Shown: positions 43,722-51,834 of the stretch, one piece after another | How positions within the stretch are numbered: the first letter of the stretch is position 1 | Layout of the letters: each line of letters starts with the position of its first letter | Notes under the pieces: model-generated | The model's database searches: none | Told to the model about the DNA's origin: nothing | What the model saw: the letters and a program-made list of their open reading frames with translations, nothing else | Translations under genes and position numbers: made by a program | DNA from: Fimbriiglobus ruber | GTDB taxonomy: Bacteria; Planctomycetota; Planctomycetia; Gemmatales; Gemmataceae | Reading direction: 5' to 3' | Assembly: GCF_002197845.1 (NCBI RefSeq) | Contig: NZ_NIDE01000002.1 | Coordinates: 558,001 to 622,000, forward strand | Length of the DNA stretch: 64,000 bases

Positions 43722-44888
43722 TCACTTTGTCAACAGCGCCGCCCCGTAATCGTCCTTCGGGTTGCGGATGACCGTGTGGATGTGATCGTTCCCGCCCTGG
43801 GGGGCGTACTCGATCACCAGCGTCGGCCCTTGCACCCGGAAGTAGGCCGCGCTGCCCGGGGCGGTGGGACCGCTCCAGGCGAAGTACGTGTCGGTGATCG
43901 TCCCCTTGATCTCCTCCATCCGGGCCGCGGCCGCTTCTGGCTCGCCGATGGTTATCCAGGCGGCGATCACGTCCAACAGAAGCTTTTGTTGGTCGGCCGT
44001 CAGGTCCGAGCCCTTGACGCCCTTCGGCTCGATCTTCTTGCCGTCCTGCCCCGGCCCCAACAACAGGTTCATCGGTCGCTCGCCGATGATCGCCTGCTTG
44101 CGCTGCTTGTCGTCCAGCGCGCCCATCAACTTGAACCCGGCGTCGTACTCCTGGCCGAGCGGCCGGACGTCCTTGCCGTCCCGCTTGAACAACCCCGGCT
44201 GGGCACCCGTATGGGTCGGCGTGAGGACGAAGTGTTTCCCGATGATGGTCACGTTCACCCCGAGGTGGTGGCCGCCGAACTGGACCATCCACGGCTTCGT
44301 CTCGGAAGGGGTGCCGAAGATCGCCAGGTAATACTCGGCGGCGCCGAACATCGTCCCGCCGCCCTTGCCGCCACCTTTGCCGCCTTTGCCGCCCTTGTCT
44401 CCACCCTTCCCATCCTTGCCGCCGCCTTTCCCGCCGCCGCCGCCCTTACCCTCGGCCAGCATTTGGTCGCCTGCCACGATGTCGACGACCTTCTGGTACC
44501 CCTCTTTGCTCAGCACCGCGGCCACCACGGCCATCGCCTTGGTCCGCTGCTCCGGGCTCAGGTCGCCCATCCGAACCCCGTTCCGGGGGACAAAGCTCGT
44601 CGGTAAGTTCGACCAGGCGGGCTTTCTCTCGCTCGCGAACTCGAACGCCGCCTTCTCCTTCTGCTTGGCGTCGAGTGCGTCCAGAAACCCTTTCGCTGCG
44701 GTGGTCGCGTCCGCCGACGGCGCCAGCGCCCGCCAGGCGGTCGCCTCCGCCGCGCTCACCTCATCTGAGGAGAAGCCGATGTCGCGGGCCGCATAGGCCG
44801 CCAGGGCGATGATCGTCACGGTTCCGAGCATGGCAGTGGCCTTCCGGATTCCGGACCCGGACGGCGGAGTTCGAGACGGCTCGTTCAT
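43722..44888 (-). CDS. DUF3500 family protein with Gly/Lys-rich insert
   Basis: 388 residues from ATG 44888. A basic N-terminus and membrane anchor (ATAMLGTVTIIALAAYAARD) precede a DUF3500 domain: FVPRNGVRMGDLSPEQRTKA, QFGGHHLGVNVTIIGKHFVL, TPTHTGAQPG, and near the end YFRVQGPTLVIEYAPQGGND and HIHTVIRNPKDDYG. The His-rich motifs (GGHHLG, DHIHT) suggest metal binding. An insert of about 40 Gly and Lys residues with few others (GKGGGGGKGGGKDGKGG) interrupts the domain near residue 150-185 and is likely disordered. The gene points opposite to the cassette genes and abuts the intron end. Confidence 0.75.
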   Translation of the reverse strand: MNEPSRTPPSGSGIRKATAMLGTVTIIALAAYAARDIGFSSDEVSAAEATAWRALAPSADATTAAKGFLDALDAKQKEKAAFEFASERKPAWSNLPTSFVPRNGVRMGDLSPEQRTKAMAVVAAVLSKEGYQKVVDIVAGDQMLAEGKGGGGGKGGGKDGKGGDKGGKGGKGGGKGGGTMFGAAEYYLAIFGTPSETKPWMVQFGGHHLGVNVTIIGKHFVLTPTHTGAQPGLFKRDGKDVRPLGQEYDAGFKLMGALDDKQRKQAIIGERPMNLLLGPGQDGKKIEPKGVKGSDLTADQQKLLLDVIAAWITIGEPEAAAARMEEIKGTITDTYFAWSGPTAPGSAAYFRVQGPTLVIEYAPQGGNDHIHTVIRNPKDDYGAALLTK

Positions 44889-44986
44889 AAGTTGATCCAG
44901 CGAAAGTGACGGGATATGGTGCGTTACCCCCAGGCTTGGATTCTAGCGACCGGCCGGGGCACGTTTTAATAACTCAAAAGGTTTTA

Positions 44987-45478
44987 ATGAGCTCCAAATC
45001 AGTCGAAAGCCTTTATAAGCAGGCAGGATTCGTGCCACGACCGCGAAGGAGCGGGGCTTCATTCACTACGAGCGAGATTGGCCGCGAAGACGCACGAGGA
45101 TGGAACGAAATCGGATCGCCTGCCACTCGGGTGGAAAATAGTCCCCGAGCCGAAGACGGGACCGAGACGCCGGCCGAGACCATCAAGGACCGCGTCATTA
45201 GCATCGAAGAAGGGAAGTACACTCTCCGAGATGGGAAAGAGATTTACGCCACGGTCACGTTCAAAGTCGATCCATCGAGAGAGCCCAAATGGATCAACCT
45301 GACTATCACTATCGCCGACAGCGATTTCAAAGGGAAGACACAGCCGGGCATCTATAAGATTGACGGGGAGACGTTGACCTTCTGCGTCGCCGATATTGGT
45401 GCCGAGCGCCCGACCGAGTTCACGGCAAAGGCGGGGAGCGGTCGAATCCTGACAACCTACAATAGGCAGAAGAAGTAG
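44987..45478 (+). CDS. TIGR03067-type protein with disturbed N-terminus (cassette gene)
   Basis: The C-terminal 95 residues (EEGKYTLRDGKEIYATVTFK, VDPSREPKWINLTI, GIYKIDGETLTFCVADIGAE, RPTEFTAKAGSGRI) match the TIGR03067 domain, a small beta-barrel family abundant in planctomycetes. The N-terminal part is not convincing: GWKIV-like sequence lies in another frame near 45130, which suggests a one-base shift. ATG 44987 with a weak AAAGG is the best start in this frame, but the true start is uncertain. It ends 18 bp before attC-like site c and should belong to that cassette. Confidence 0.55.
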   Translation: MSSKSVESLYKQAGFVPRPRRSGASFTTSEIGREDARGWNEIGSPATRVENSPRAEDGTETPAETIKDRVISIEEGKYTLRDGKEIYATVTFKVDPSREPKWINLTITIADSDFKGKTQPGIYKIDGETLTFCVADIGAERPTEFTAKAGSGRILTTYNRQKK

Positions 45479-45496
45479 GGTAGAAGATGGAATCGC

Positions 45497-45590
45497 GCCG
45501 GACCGGCGTTGGACCGGACCGCGGCGGCGGGTAGGCGTTCAGAGATCGTTGTTCCCCGGGCCGCCCCGGCCGGTGAGCTTTTAGTTCGGC
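45497..45590 (+). other. attC-like site c
   Basis: Left core GCCGGAC (45497-45503), spacer of 9, box ACCGG, an extra-helical base, stem CCGCGGCGG; right side CCGCCCCGG, CCGGT, spacer GAGCTTTTA, right core GTTCGGC (45584-45590). 94 bp. The spacer GAGCTTTT is shared with site b. A gene starts 18 bp downstream. Confidence 0.75.
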
Positions 45591-45607
45591 CACCGGAGGG
45601 CGCGCAG

Positions 45608-45889
45608 ATGGACAAGGGAAAGGCCGACGGCGGCATGCGACGGGCCATCACCATCGGCCTCGTCGCTTACGCCGCGCTGATGGCCTACCTCATCGTGCGG
45701 GCCGGCGAACTTCCGCGGGCCGAACACGCGGGCGAACTTTTCGGCTACTTCCTGATACCCGCCGGTTTAACGGGGTGGCTCGCGCGCGGCCGGCGCTGGT
45801 CGTGGCTATTGATCGCCGCAGTCTACGTCGCGTTCGCGGCGGCGATGTTCGTAGTGGTGGTAGGAAATATGGTGGCAGGAAAGAAGTAG
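45608..45889 (+). CDS. Small membrane protein (cassette gene)
   Basis: 93 residues from ATG 45608 with GGAGGG upstream. Three hydrophobic segments (ITIGLVAYAALMAYLIVRAG, LFGYFLIPAGLTGWLA, WLLIAAVYVAFAAAMFVVVV) separated by short charged loops. No family recognised. The start lies 18 bp after the right core of site c, as expected for a cassette gene. Confidence 0.7.
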   Translation: MDKGKADGGMRRAITIGLVAYAALMAYLIVRAGELPRAEHAGELFGYFLIPAGLTGWLARGRRWSWLLIAAVYVAFAAAMFVVVVGNMVAGKK

Positions 45890-46006
45890 CCGGGTATTTG
45901 GCCGTCGCGGCGGGGTCGGGCCGTACTAGGCGCTGCGGCAGACGGTGGCGGTACACCGTCTTTTCCACGGTCATAGCGTTAGCAGCCCCCGCCACAGCTG
46001 AGCTCA

Positions 46007-47509
46007 GAGATTGTGAATCAAACGGACCGGCTCCTCCCTCCAAGCTAGCGTCGCCCAACCCCTGGTTCTGGAAGGTCCGTCATGGCCGAGCCATCCCCGT
46101 TGCCCCTGCCGCCCCCGCGGCTGCGCTCCCCGGACCGCCAACAGATCCTATCCGCCACCCCGATCGACGGCCTGATCGACACGGACCACCAAGCTCGGGC
46201 CGTCTGGGACTTCTGCCGGGGGCTCGATCTGGCCACCCTGACGGACCGCATCCGGTCCCGGGAAGGGGGTCCCGGGCGGGCCGCCCTGGACCCCCGGCTG
46301 GGGGTCGCCTTGTGGCTGTATGCTACCCTGGAAGGGGTCGGGTCGGCTCGCGCCCTGGCCGACCTGTGCACCGACCACACGGCGTTCCGCTGGCTGTGCG
46401 GCGGGGTGTCCGTCAACTACCACACCCTGGCCGACTTCCGGACCGACCACCCGGACGTCCTGGACCGCCTGCTCACCCACTCGGTCGTGGTCCTGCGGGA
46501 GCAGCACCTGGTCGACCTGAACCGGGTGGCGGTGGACGGGATGCGGGTGCGAGCCAGTGCCGGGGCGTCGTCGTTCCACCGCCGGCCGACCCTGGACGAG
46601 TGCCTGGCCGAGGCCGAGGATCAGGTGGCCCGTCTGAAGGAGGAAATGGACGACGACCCGTCGGCCCCGTCTCGCCGGCACGCGGCCGCCCGGGAGCGCG
46701 CCGCCCGGGAGCGGGTCGACCGCGTCCGCCGGGCGTTGGACCGGTTACCGGAACTGGAGGCCAAGAAGAAGCCGGCCGCCCGGGAGCAAGCCCGGTGCTC
46801 GACGACCGACCCGGAGGCGACGGTGATGAAGATGGCCGACGGCGGGTTCCGTCCGGCGTACAACGTGCAACTGGTTGCGGATTGCGGGAGTCTGGCGATC
46901 GTGGCCGTGGCCGTGACGACCACCGGCAGCGATGCCGGACAACTCACCCCGTTGCTCGATCAGATCGGCGACCGCCACGGGGTGTACCCGCGGGACGTGT
47001 TGGCGGACGGCGGGTTCATTAACCTGTCGGACCTCACGCAGGCCGAGGACGCGTCGCGGGGGTGTACGGTGTACGCTCCGGTGCCCCAGCCCAAGGATCC
47101 GACCCGTGATCCCCACCAACCGCTCCCGACGGACGGTCCGGTGATCGGCCGGTGGCGTACCCGGATGGGGACGCCGGATGCCCGTGGGATTTACCGCCAG
47201 CGGGCCGCCACGATCGAGTGTGTGAACGCCCAGGCCCGGAACCGCGGGTTGGTGCGGTTGTTGGTGCGTGGGGTGGCGAAGGTGAAAGCGGTAGCCCTGT
47301 GGTTCGCGGTGGCTCACAACGTGGCGTGCGGGGTGCGGCTGCGCGCCGCGGCGGTGGAACGGGCGGCGTGAATGGCCACACGCGGGGGGTCCGCAATCCG
47401 AAACCCCTGCCGGGTCGGACCGGAGCGAACCGGAACACCGATTAACATTACACCAAGTCGCGTATAAAGACGAACGAATAATCGGTGCCGCCGGTTTGAT
47501 TCACAGCCT
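46007..47509 (+). mobile_element. IS1182-family insertion sequence
   Basis: The ends are imperfect inverted repeats sharing TTGTGAATCAAAC (46007-46026 and the complement ending near 47509-47510). CTCA flanks both sides (46003-46006 and 47510-47513), fitting a 4-bp target duplication. It contains one transposase gene and splits attC-like site h. Confidence 0.75.
46082..47371 (+). CDS. IS1182-family DDE transposase
   Basis: 429 residues. Typical order: an N-terminal LDPRLGVALWLYATLEGV and LADLCTDHTAFRWLCGGVSV (DUF772-like DNA-binding region), the first catalytic Asp in NRVAVDGMRVRASAG near residue 152, a charged coiled region at 180-245, the second Asp in VLADGGFINLSDL near 310, and the Glu in TIECVNAQARNRGL near 378. 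The C-terminus is complete and the frame intact, so the transposase may be active. ATG 46082 lies 75 bp inside the left IS end. Confidence 0.85.
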   Translation: MAEPSPLPLPPPRLRSPDRQQILSATPIDGLIDTDHQARAVWDFCRGLDLATLTDRIRSREGGPGRAALDPRLGVALWLYATLEGVGSARALADLCTDHTAFRWLCGGVSVNYHTLADFRTDHPDVLDRLLTHSVVVLREQHLVDLNRVAVDGMRVRASAGASSFHRRPTLDECLAEAEDQVARLKEEMDDDPSAPSRRHAAARERAARERVDRVRRALDRLPELEAKKKPAAREQARCSTTDPEATVMKMADGGFRPAYNVQLVADCGSLAIVAVAVTTTGSDAGQLTPLLDQIGDRHGVYPRDVLADGGFINLSDLTQAEDASRGCTVYAPVPQPKDPTRDPHQPLPTDGPVIGRWRTRMGTPDARGIYRQRAATIECVNAQARNRGLVRLLVRGVAKVKAVALWFAVAHNVACGVRLRAAAVERAA

Positions 47510-47553
47510 CTCAGGCGTTCTGCAGAGAAACCCCGCGTGGACGGAGGTCGCGG

Positions 47554-47982
47554 ATGAGTTTCGATCTGACTGTCCAGGTCGACGACGCCCATTCCCAATT
47601 CACCCCGCACGGTTCGTTGGCCGCGTTCATTGAGAGCCTGCCGCACATCCGCCGGCTGAATCCGGACCTCTTTGCACTGGACGACCCACCGGCCCGCCGG
47701 ATGAACATGAGCCTGGAGGTGTCGGACGCGGGGGGCGACAGCACGTCGGCGACCGACGCGGGGCGGGCCGAGGTCAACTGCGTCCGGTTCCACATCCCTT
47801 ACGACCAGCTCGGGGACGAGCCCGAGCAGGACTACTTCCCGACGGCGTGGGCCGTCGCCCAATTCCTCGGCTGGCGGCTCTACGACCAGCAGCTCGGGGA
47901 GTATGTCGTCGAGGGTGCGATCCCGATCCGGGAGCGGGGCAAATTCGCCGAGACGGTGCGGCGGGCTCTCGGTCCGGAGTAG
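47554..47982 (+). CDS. Hypothetical soluble protein (cassette gene)
   Basis: 142 residues, acidic, with no signal or membrane segment: SFDLTVQVDDAHSQFTPHGS, AFIESLPHIRRLNPDLFALD, and FPTAWAVAQFLGWRLYDQQL with GEYVVEG. The even spread of aromatic residues supports a folded protein, but no family is recognised. The gene begins 30 bp after the right core of the split site h, so it was probably carried as a cassette before the IS insertion. Confidence 0.65.
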   Translation: MSFDLTVQVDDAHSQFTPHGSLAAFIESLPHIRRLNPDLFALDDPPARRMNMSLEVSDAGGDSTSATDAGRAEVNCVRFHIPYDQLGDEPEQDYFPTAWAVAQFLGWRLYDQQLGEYVVEGAIPIRERGKFAETVRRALGPE

Positions 47983-48165
47983 CGACGGCGCGCCTTAAAC
48001 CCAGCGAGGCGCGAGACGAGGATCGATCCGCAGTGGGGCGGCGTCCCATGTAGGAGAGTGCGCGGGCGATGTCTCTCGCACGGTCGGCCGGTCGACGTCG
48101 TGGAAATGGCAGCGATCATTTGCTACGATGCCAGCGCCACGAGACATCGGAAATGGAGATCGCCC

Positions 48166-49308
48166 ATGACTCGCGCGACGTTTCACCTCGGTGCCGTGAT
48201 GGTTCTGCTGATCCTTGCGTCGCCGGCGCGAGGAGCAGATCCCGAGGTCACGTTTGCGTCGGTCGTCAACAGCCACTACGCGAAGTGGACCAAAGACAGT
48301 CCCGACGGGAAGCTGACCGCCGAGCGCGTCGCCGCTCTGGTCAACGGCACCAAGGTGCGTGGTAAGGAGGCGATGGCGGTCGCCGCCATTCACCACTATT
48401 TCACGGGTAAGAATGCCCCCAAGACCGTCGACGAGGCGTTCCTCCTCGCCCCGAAAAGTCTGGACGCCGAGAGCAAGGAGGCGAACTTCCAGGGCCGGTT
48501 CGCTCGCTACCAAAACACGCTGAAGAATACGCCCCGCACGTTGTTCGCGGACGGCGCCCCCGCGCGCGAGGGTATCCGACAGGGCGGGGTCAACGACTGC
48601 TACCTGATCTCGATGATCGGTGCGTTCGTCACCCACCACCCCGAGCGCGTACGGTCCATGATCGAGGAAGAGAAAGACGGAGCCTACCTGGTGAATTTCC
48701 CGGGGAGTGCGCCGGTCAAGGTTCCGCGGCTGACGGACGCCCAGATCGTCCTCCTCGACAACAGCGCCGGATCGCAGGGGCTCTGGCTCAAGGTGATGGC
48801 GGAGGCCCACGCGATCCAGCGCCGCAAGTCCCACGCGAACCCCAAGGTGGCGTTGGACGATCTCGGTGGCGGCGGCTGCCCGCCGATCATCGCCTTATTG
48901 ACCGGCCAAAAAGAAAACCAGATTAAACATTTTTCGTTCCACCCCAACGGCAAGGAAAAACCGCACAGCGAGACGGAGATTGTGCGGGCGCTGCGGAACA
49001 TCCAGGAGCACAAGCTCGTCGCGTCCACCGGCACGGGCGGTAGACCTCCGGGCGGCGCGCCGCCCACGCCGGGAATCATGGATAACCACGCCTATGCGCT
49101 TCTCGGCTACAACGCGGGCAAGAAACTGGTCACCGTCTGGAATCCTTGGGGAGATGATTGGGAACCGAAAGAGGCGCCCGGATTGCAAAACGGCTACTCC
49201 AGAAAAGGGGGCGCGTTCACCCTGCCGCTGCACGAGTTCCTGATCGTCATGGGCGGTTTTGATGTGCAAGCCAGGGAGCCGAGTACGAAACCCGTGTCGA
49301 ACAAATGA
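48166..49308 (+). CDS. Secreted calpain-like cysteine protease
   Basis: 380 residues from ATG 48166 (GGAG upstream) with a signal peptide (LGAVMVLLILASPARG). A calpain-type papain-fold domain follows: catalytic Cys in QGGVNDCYLISMIGAFV near residue 147, His in DNHAYALLGYNAGKKLVTV near 305, and Asn in WNPWGDDW near 326. LLDNSAGSQGLWLKVMAEAH gives the usual linking region. There is no C2 or EF-hand domain. Such single-domain bacterial calpains are mostly uncharacterised. The plus orientation and the attC-like site 64 bp after the stop suggest a cassette gene; a secreted protease is unusual cargo. Confidence 0.8.
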   Translation: MTRATFHLGAVMVLLILASPARGADPEVTFASVVNSHYAKWTKDSPDGKLTAERVAALVNGTKVRGKEAMAVAAIHHYFTGKNAPKTVDEAFLLAPKSLDAESKEANFQGRFARYQNTLKNTPRTLFADGAPAREGIRQGGVNDCYLISMIGAFVTHHPERVRSMIEEEKDGAYLVNFPGSAPVKVPRLTDAQIVLLDNSAGSQGLWLKVMAEAHAIQRRKSHANPKVALDDLGGGGCPPIIALLTGQKENQIKHFSFHPNGKEKPHSETEIVRALRNIQEHKLVASTGTGGRPPGGAPPTPGIMDNHAYALLGYNAGKKLVTVWNPWGDDWEPKEAPGLQNGYSRKGGAFTLPLHEFLIVMGGFDVQAREPSTKPVSNK

Positions 49309-49372
49309 CCCCGAATGGAAAACGTGTCAGGGCGTGTCGGGATCCTTTTCCTCCGCAAAGATGCGAAGGCAG

Positions 49373-49464
49373 GCCGGACAAAGCGCTCCGGCGGCCGCGA
49401 TGCCGGTGCTTGAATGCTTACTGTCACTCGGCGCGGCCGCCGTTGTTGAGCTCGGGCGTTCGGC
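49373..49464 (+). other. attC-like site d
   Basis: Left core GCCGGAC (49373-49379), stem arm CGGCGGCCGCG; right arm CGCGGCCGCCG, TTGTTGAG, CTCGGGC, right core GTTCGGC (49458-49464). 92 bp. The 61-residue gene starts 18 bp later. Confidence 0.65.
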
Positions 49465-49482
49465 GCGGGAGGAGGAGCGGAC

Positions 49483-49668
49483 GTGGCGGAGCCAGGCGAC
49501 CAACGAGTCGACCGGGACGGGCATCCGTCCTGGGTCATCCCGTTCTGGATGCTGCTGGCCCTGGCCGCTATGTTCTTCGTTGGATGCGGGTGTGGGTCAT
49601 TCCTCACCTGGCTGTCCCTACTCGGACCGTTCGGCCCCGGCGACAGTCGTGCGCCGGGCGCGGACTGA
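49483..49668 (+). CDS. Small single-pass membrane protein (cassette gene)
   Basis: 61 residues: a charged N-terminus (MAEPGDQRVDRDGHPS), one or two hydrophobic stretches (WVIPFWMLLALAAMFFVGCG, SFLTWLSLLGPFGP) and a short acidic tail. No family. The gene lies exactly between two attC-like sites (18 bp after d, 28 bp before e), the best evidence that it is a real gene. Confidence 0.55.
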   Translation: MAEPGDQRVDRDGHPSWVIPFWMLLALAAMFFVGCGCGSFLTWLSLLGPFGPGDSRAPGAD

Positions 49669-49696
49669 GGGGGCGATCGGTTCGCGGGTGCCGAAC

Positions 49697-49790
49697 ACCG
49701 AACAATACGCGGCAACAGACCCCGCCGCACGACGGCGTCATAGGGGTAGAGTTGTCTGAGCGGCGGGGCTGCTGAGCTTGGGCGTTCGGC
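49697..49790 (+). other. attC-like site e
   Basis: Left core ACCGAAC (49697-49703), 9-nt spacer, box CAACAG, extra-helical A, stem CCCCGCCGC; right side GCGGCGGGG, CTGCTG, spacer AGCTTGGGC, right core GTTCGGC (49784-49790). 94 bp and the most regular copy. Confidence 0.8.
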
Positions 49791-49807
49791 GACCAGAGGA
49801 GTTTGAC

Positions 49808-50269
49808 ATGTTGCTGTCGCGGGGCGTGACGGGAATCGAGAGTCGCAAAGACGGATCGCCCTCGCTTTCCGATTATCAAGCGTTCCGCGGGCACTGTTAC
49901 ATTACCGCCCGTGAGGCCGGCTGGTCGGTGCGAGAGGTGTTGGCCCCGCGTCAGGCCATCGCCTGCAACTATGCTTTGGCCGTCTTCGCGTCCCGCGAGT
50001 CTGCCATCACCGCTGTTCTGAACGGGGTCTTCCCGCTGCTGGCGTTTGCCGATCCGCCGACGGAGGGGCAGCTTGACCTCGACTTCGTCGACTGTGCCGC
50101 GCTGGGGTCGGCGTTCGAGCAACTCGGGTACACGGTGCTGCCGGCGGCCGAGTTATCCCGTCTTCTCAAACGGGAGATGTGGCAGGGGCTGGCGCCGCAC
50201 GAGCAGAAGCAGGTTCGGTACTTCCGACCGCGGCGGGTCGGGGACGTGATCTACAACTACTGGGACTGA
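49808..50269 (+). CDS. Hypothetical protein (cassette gene)
   Basis: 153 residues from ATG 49808, preceded by GAGGAG. Soluble, mixed alpha/beta appearance: SLSDYQAFRGHCYITAREAG, WSVREVLAPRQAIACNYALA, and PHEQKQVRYFRPRRVGDVIY near the end. No known family. It starts 18 bp after the right core of site e and ends 8 bp before site f. Confidence 0.7.
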   Translation: MLLSRGVTGIESRKDGSPSLSDYQAFRGHCYITAREAGWSVREVLAPRQAIACNYALAVFASRESAITAVLNGVFPLLAFADPPTEGQLDLDFVDCAALGSAFEQLGYTVLPAAELSRLLKREMWQGLAPHEQKQVRYFRPRRVGDVIYNYWD

Positions 50270-50276
50270 CGAACCG

Positions 50277-50370
50277 GCCGAACGGTACGCTGCAACAAAC
50301 CCCGCCGCACGACGGCTACACGGGGGTAGCGTCGTCCGAGCGGTGGGGCTGCTGAGTTCGGGCGTTCGAC
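50277..50370 (+). other. attC-like site f (last of the array)
   Basis: Left core GCCGAAC (50277-50283), box CAACA, stem CCCCGCCGC; right side GCGGTGGGG, CTGCTGAG, spacer, right core GTTCGAC (50364-50370). 94 bp, about 80% identical to site e. A minus-strand chromosomal gene ends 15 bp further on, so the array stops here. Confidence 0.78.
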
Positions 50371-50384
50371 CCCGCCCGAACGGC

Positions 50385-50801
50385 TTACTTCTTCTGCTCC
50401 GAGTGCAGGTCGAAGTTGAACTCCTGCGGTTTGCCGGCGACTACGTCCGCGGTGAGTTCCGTCCGCGCGTTGTATTTTTCGGGGATGTAGTTCCGTTGGC
50501 CCATCCCGGTCGCCTCCCCCTTCGCGATCGCCTGGAACGCCTCGACCTCGACGCGGACGTGACCGACCGGGGCGTCGCACTGGTATTTCCCGGCTTTGAT
50601 TTCGCCCGTCCGCGGCTGGGCGTCCCGGTCCTCGCCGCGGAAGGTGATCTTCCCCTGGTCGAGCGGCTTGCCGTCCAGGGACACGGTCCCGGAAACGGAG
50701 GTCGTCCGCGCGCCGCACCCGACGAGTACGAGGGGCGCCAGCGCCCAGACGAGCGCGAATCCGACACCCGGATAAAACGTCCGAGACAACCTCACGGTCA
50801 T
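50385..50801 (-). CDS. Small lipoprotein with transthyretin-like fold
   Basis: 138 residues with a lipobox (LVLVGCGARTT; lipid on Cys29-30) and a beta-sandwich of the carboxypeptidase-regulatory/transthyretin type: SGTVSLDGKPLDQGKITFRG, then GKYQCDAPVGHVRVEV. Such proteins sit beside DUF1559 genes throughout planctomycetes. Here the DUF1559 gene lies 115 bp upstream on the same strand, a standard pair. A second pair is at 57340-58863. Probably anchored in the envelope. Confidence 0.75.
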   Translation of the reverse strand: MTVRLSRTFYPGVGFALVWALAPLVLVGCGARTTSVSGTVSLDGKPLDQGKITFRGEDRDAQPRTGEIKAGKYQCDAPVGHVRVEVEAFQAIAKGEATGMGQRNYIPEKYNARTELTADVVAGKPQEFNFDLHSEQKK

Positions 50802-50916
50802 CCTCCGCGGTTAAAAAGTCCGATCGGGCGGCGCCGGTATTCCGGCGCCGCGGCGATCGTTGGGGAATGGGGGAAACGCACGGGCGGCGGGAAGTGGACG
50901 GGCCGCCCGGCCGGGA

Positions 50917-51834
50917 TTACCAGTCCGACCCGAGGGGAACGCCGTCGGCCGGGGTGATGGCCTGCTGCCAGGTCGTCTGACTGATGCCGCTGCCCACGGT
51001 CCGGACGCTCCCGTCCAGCAGGCCGCAGATCATCACGTTGTGGGCGCTCTGGGCGAGGGTGTAGGTGGCGTTCGCCGGGGACACCGCGAACTGCGGGAGG
51101 CTGTAGTTGTAGTAGCCCAGGTAGGGGGCGTGTTCGGCGGTCGCCTGGGCCGGGTAATCCCAGTGATTGTAGTGCCCGGAGGTGAGCCCGCCCGGGAACG
51201 CGTACCGCTCCGCCAGGGCGATGGTGTTCGACGTCCCGTCCGGCACGTTGCCGAGGTTGTACTGCGGCTTGTACGAGACCGCCGAGTTCGTGGGCCACCC
51301 GCCGGGGGCCCCGGGGCCCGCCACCGTCCCGAACAGCTGGTAGTTGTGGACGTACGAACTCGCCGCCCAGCCGGACGAGGAGGGCGTGGTCCCCAGGAAC
51401 GCGGTTGAATCGGACGGACAGTTGTACGTCTTGACCGTGTTGAAGTTGTAGAGGTAGCCCGTGGAGACCGGGACCCACCAGCTCTGGTACCCGTTCGTCA
51501 CCGACGCGGAGCCCTGGGCGGCCGGGATGTTGGTCCAGTTGTTGTACAGGCTGCCCTGCTCGATGTACGGGAGCAGTTCCCAGAACAGGCTCCCCTGCGG
51601 CAGGGTGCCCGACACCCCGTTCCAGGCCGGGGGCAGCACGCCGGTGGTGCTCTGGTAGTTGTGGATCGCGACCCCCATCTGTTTGACGTTGTTGCTGCAG
51701 GTGCTGCGGGCGGCTGCCTCGCGGACCTTTTGGACGGCCGGCAGGAGGAGCCCGATCAGAATGGCAATGATGGCGATGACCACCAACAGCTCGATCAGCG
51801 TAAACGCCGACCGGCCGGTACGGGAAGAGGGCAT
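50917..51834 (-). CDS. DUF1559 pseudopilin-like protein
   Basis: 305 residues. The N-terminus is a type IV prepilin-like motif ([20 protein letters not shown]: cleavage before F, Glu at +5) followed by [20 protein letters not shown], the DUF1559 signature. The C-terminus has [20 protein letters not shown] and ends in GSDW, as usual in the family. Planctomycetes have dozens of copies, believed to be exported pseudopilin-like proteins. ATG 51834 lies directly before the motif. Confidence 0.9.
   Translation of the reverse strand: MPSSRTGRSAFTLIELLVVIAIIAILIGLLLPAVQKVREAAARSTCSNNVKQMGVAIHNYQSTTGVLPPAWNGVSGTLPQGSLFWELLPYIEQGSLYNNWTNIPAAQGSASVTNGYQSWWVPVSTGYLYNFNTVKTYNCPSDSTAFLGTTPSSSGWAASSYVHNYQLFGTVAGPGAPGGWPTNSAVSYKPQYNLGNVPDGTSNTIALAERYAFPGGLTSGHYNHWDYPAQATAEHAPYLGYYNYSLPQFAVSPANATYTLAQSAHNVMICGLLDGSVRTVGSGISQTTWQQAITPADGVPLGSDW

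Larger units (their letters stand above)
45890..47523 (+). other. attC-like site h, degenerate and split by an IS1182-type element
   Basis: After the 45889 stop, GGCGGGG pairs with CCCCGCC near 45988, then come CAGCTGAGCTCA (45995-46006), the insertion sequence, and GGCGTTCTGC (47514-47523). Joining the two sides gives CTGAGCTCAGGCGTTCTGC, the L-box/spacer/right-core order of the other sites (CTGAGCTCGGGCGTTCGGC). The left core is not clear. Confidence 0.5.

Noticed and set aside
42280-43749. 489-codon plus-strand frame
   Set aside because: Out-of-frame shadow of nagA that then runs through the hairpin and intron end. Its last part only marks the intron-type PVRFGGRG translation.
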